From an uncultured Anaerolineae bacterium (lineage in GTDB: Bacteria; Chloroflexota; Anaerolineae; Anaerolineales; Villigracilaceae), in assembly GCA_903854805.1 (NCBI GenBank), contig CAINXK010000181.1, positions 1 to 6,372 on the forward strand: a DNA stretch of 6,372 nucleotides. Reading direction: 5' to 3'. The position numbers and the translations under genes were made by a program. Below the pieces are notes generated by a model that saw only the letters and a program-made list of their open reading frames with translations, ran no database searches and had not been told where the DNA came from. Positions 5,997 through 6,372 of the stretch are shown here, piece after piece. Every line of letters starts with the position of its first letter. The stretch's first letter is position 1.

Positions 5997-6372
5997 TTAC
6001 TTCAACTTCATCCAGCCAACGTGTTCGCCGGGATGAGATTCGCGCGCGTGACGGTCGGTATCTGTACTGACAACGAAGCGCCCGCAGGAATCGCATTTGA
6101 GCAGGGTAGCCGCAACCATGGCAGGGCGGGCGGGCGTCGCGGGCTGCAGCGGCCGGCCGCTGCGGCTGGCGCCTGGTTTAACCACCCGAACCGCCTTAAC
6201 AGGCTTTTCAGGCTTTTGGGGCGGCGGGTCCGACTTGTGCTTTTCGATATACTCGAGCAGGATGCTGCCTTCTGGGCGCGTAAGCGTGAAGTTGGTGGCC
6301 TGTTGAAAGGCCGCAAAGAAGGAGAATAATTCCAGCCCCGGGATTTTTTTAATAGCGCTGGTCTCGATCAGG
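5997..6372 (-). CDS. Unrecognised protein with C-terminal C2H2-like zinc-finger motif (partial, 5' end outside window)
   Basis: On the - strand a frame is open from the right edge (last full codon 6369-6371) to TAA at 5997-5999, giving 124 residues with no visible start. Residues 1-46 look like the end of a folded domain (KKIPGLELFSFFAAFQQ; LTRPEGSILLEYIEKHK). Residues 47-91 are a Pro/Lys/Arg/Ala-rich, probably disordered basic linker (PPPQKPEKPVKAVRVVKPG). Residues 93-113 carry a single zinc-finger-like motif, C93-x2-C96-x11-H108-x4-H113, followed by a short basic tail ending KLK. Zinc binding and nucleic-acid or protein contact are inferences from the motif. An internal GTG at 6183-6185 would give only 62 residues; the good protein character upstream and the open frame favour a longer gene. 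I do not recognise the family. It converges on the transporter gene and shares the bidirectional terminator, which implies no functional link. Confidence 0.75.
   Translation of the reverse strand, partial: LIETSAIKKIPGLELFSFFAAFQQATNFTLTRPEGSILLEYIEKHKSDPPPQKPEKPVKAVRVVKPGASRSGRPLQPATPARPAMVAATLLKCDSCGRFVVSTDTDRHARESHPGEHVGWMKLK
6146..6163. repeat. Perfect 18-nt GC-only-core palindrome inside the zinc-finger gene linker
   Basis: GCAGCGGCCGGCCGCTGC reads the same on both strands and contains GGCCGGCC at 6151-6158. It lies in codons for the Arg/Pro/Ala-rich linker of the - strand gene, in the most GC-rich part of the window, so composition may explain it. It could form a hairpin in the mRNA. 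Confidence 0.6.

Noticed and set aside
6021..6329. 102-residue + strand open frame opposite the zinc-finger gene, and similar + strand frame 6097-6306
   Set aside because: Their products are Gly/Arg-rich without domain character, while the - strand frame has a Cys/His motif and ordinary protein composition and continues off the window; they are antisense shadows.
1..6372. CRISPR arrays, insertion sequences, tRNA or rRNA genes
   Set aside because: No regularly spaced repeats, transposase-like frames, terminal inverted repeats or tRNA-like cloverleaf sequences were seen.

Overview
The window holds the downstream part of a membrane-bound, periplasm-facing group 1 [NiFe] uptake hydrogenase operon of the Hyb (E. 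coli hydrogenase-2) type, then an independent iron-handling gene, then the end of an uncharacterised gene on the opposite strand. GC content is moderate to fairly high, Shine-Dalgarno sites are strong (AGGAGG, GGAGGT), genes are tightly packed and stem-loop/T-tract terminators are clear: a free-living bacterium. A Chloroflexota (Anaerolineae-like) origin is a guess from overall protein style and is not proven by anything here.

Bases 1-4534, + strand: C-terminal tail of the hydrogenase small subunit (1-174, cut by the window edge); hybA-type Tat-exported protein with four [4Fe-4S] clusters (184-1056); hybB/NrfD-type integral membrane quinone-module subunit (1053-2186, ATGA overlap with hybA); hybC-type NiFe catalytic large subunit (2223-3959); hybD-type maturation endopeptidase (3962-4486, TTG start 2 nt after the large-subunit stop). 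A strong intrinsic terminator (4498-4534) closes the unit. The order small subunit-A-B-C-D is exactly that of E. coli hybOABCD. Inferred electron flow: H2 is oxidised at NiFe(CN)2CO in the large subunit, electrons pass through the small-subunit clusters and the HybA clusters to the HybB membrane module and the quinone pool. The protease trims the large-subunit C terminus after nickel insertion, and Tat signals on HybA and presumably on the small subunit export the complex. The hyp genes for cofactor synthesis are not in the window.

Bases 4535-5996: a promoter-bearing gap, then a 375-residue fusion of a ferritin-like (erythrin) diiron domain to a VIT1/CCC1 iron/manganese transporter (4684-5811), of the MbfA/EVIT type. 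It has its own ribosome binding site and lies behind a terminator, so it is probably regulated separately from the hydrogenase. The following 185-nt gap carries two small stem-loops, a short direct repeat and a symmetrical A-stem-T terminator serving the convergent genes.

Bases 5997-6372, - strand: an open frame runs off the right edge. Its 124 visible residues form the C-terminal part of an unrecognised protein: a folded-looking segment, a Pro/Lys/Arg-rich linker and a terminal C2H2-like zinc-binding motif.

Nothing here is a clearly new system. The points most worth a second look are the zinc-finger-tailed partial gene, the unusually long cleavable C-terminal extension of the large subunit, and the ferritin-VIT fusion beside a hydrogenase operon.
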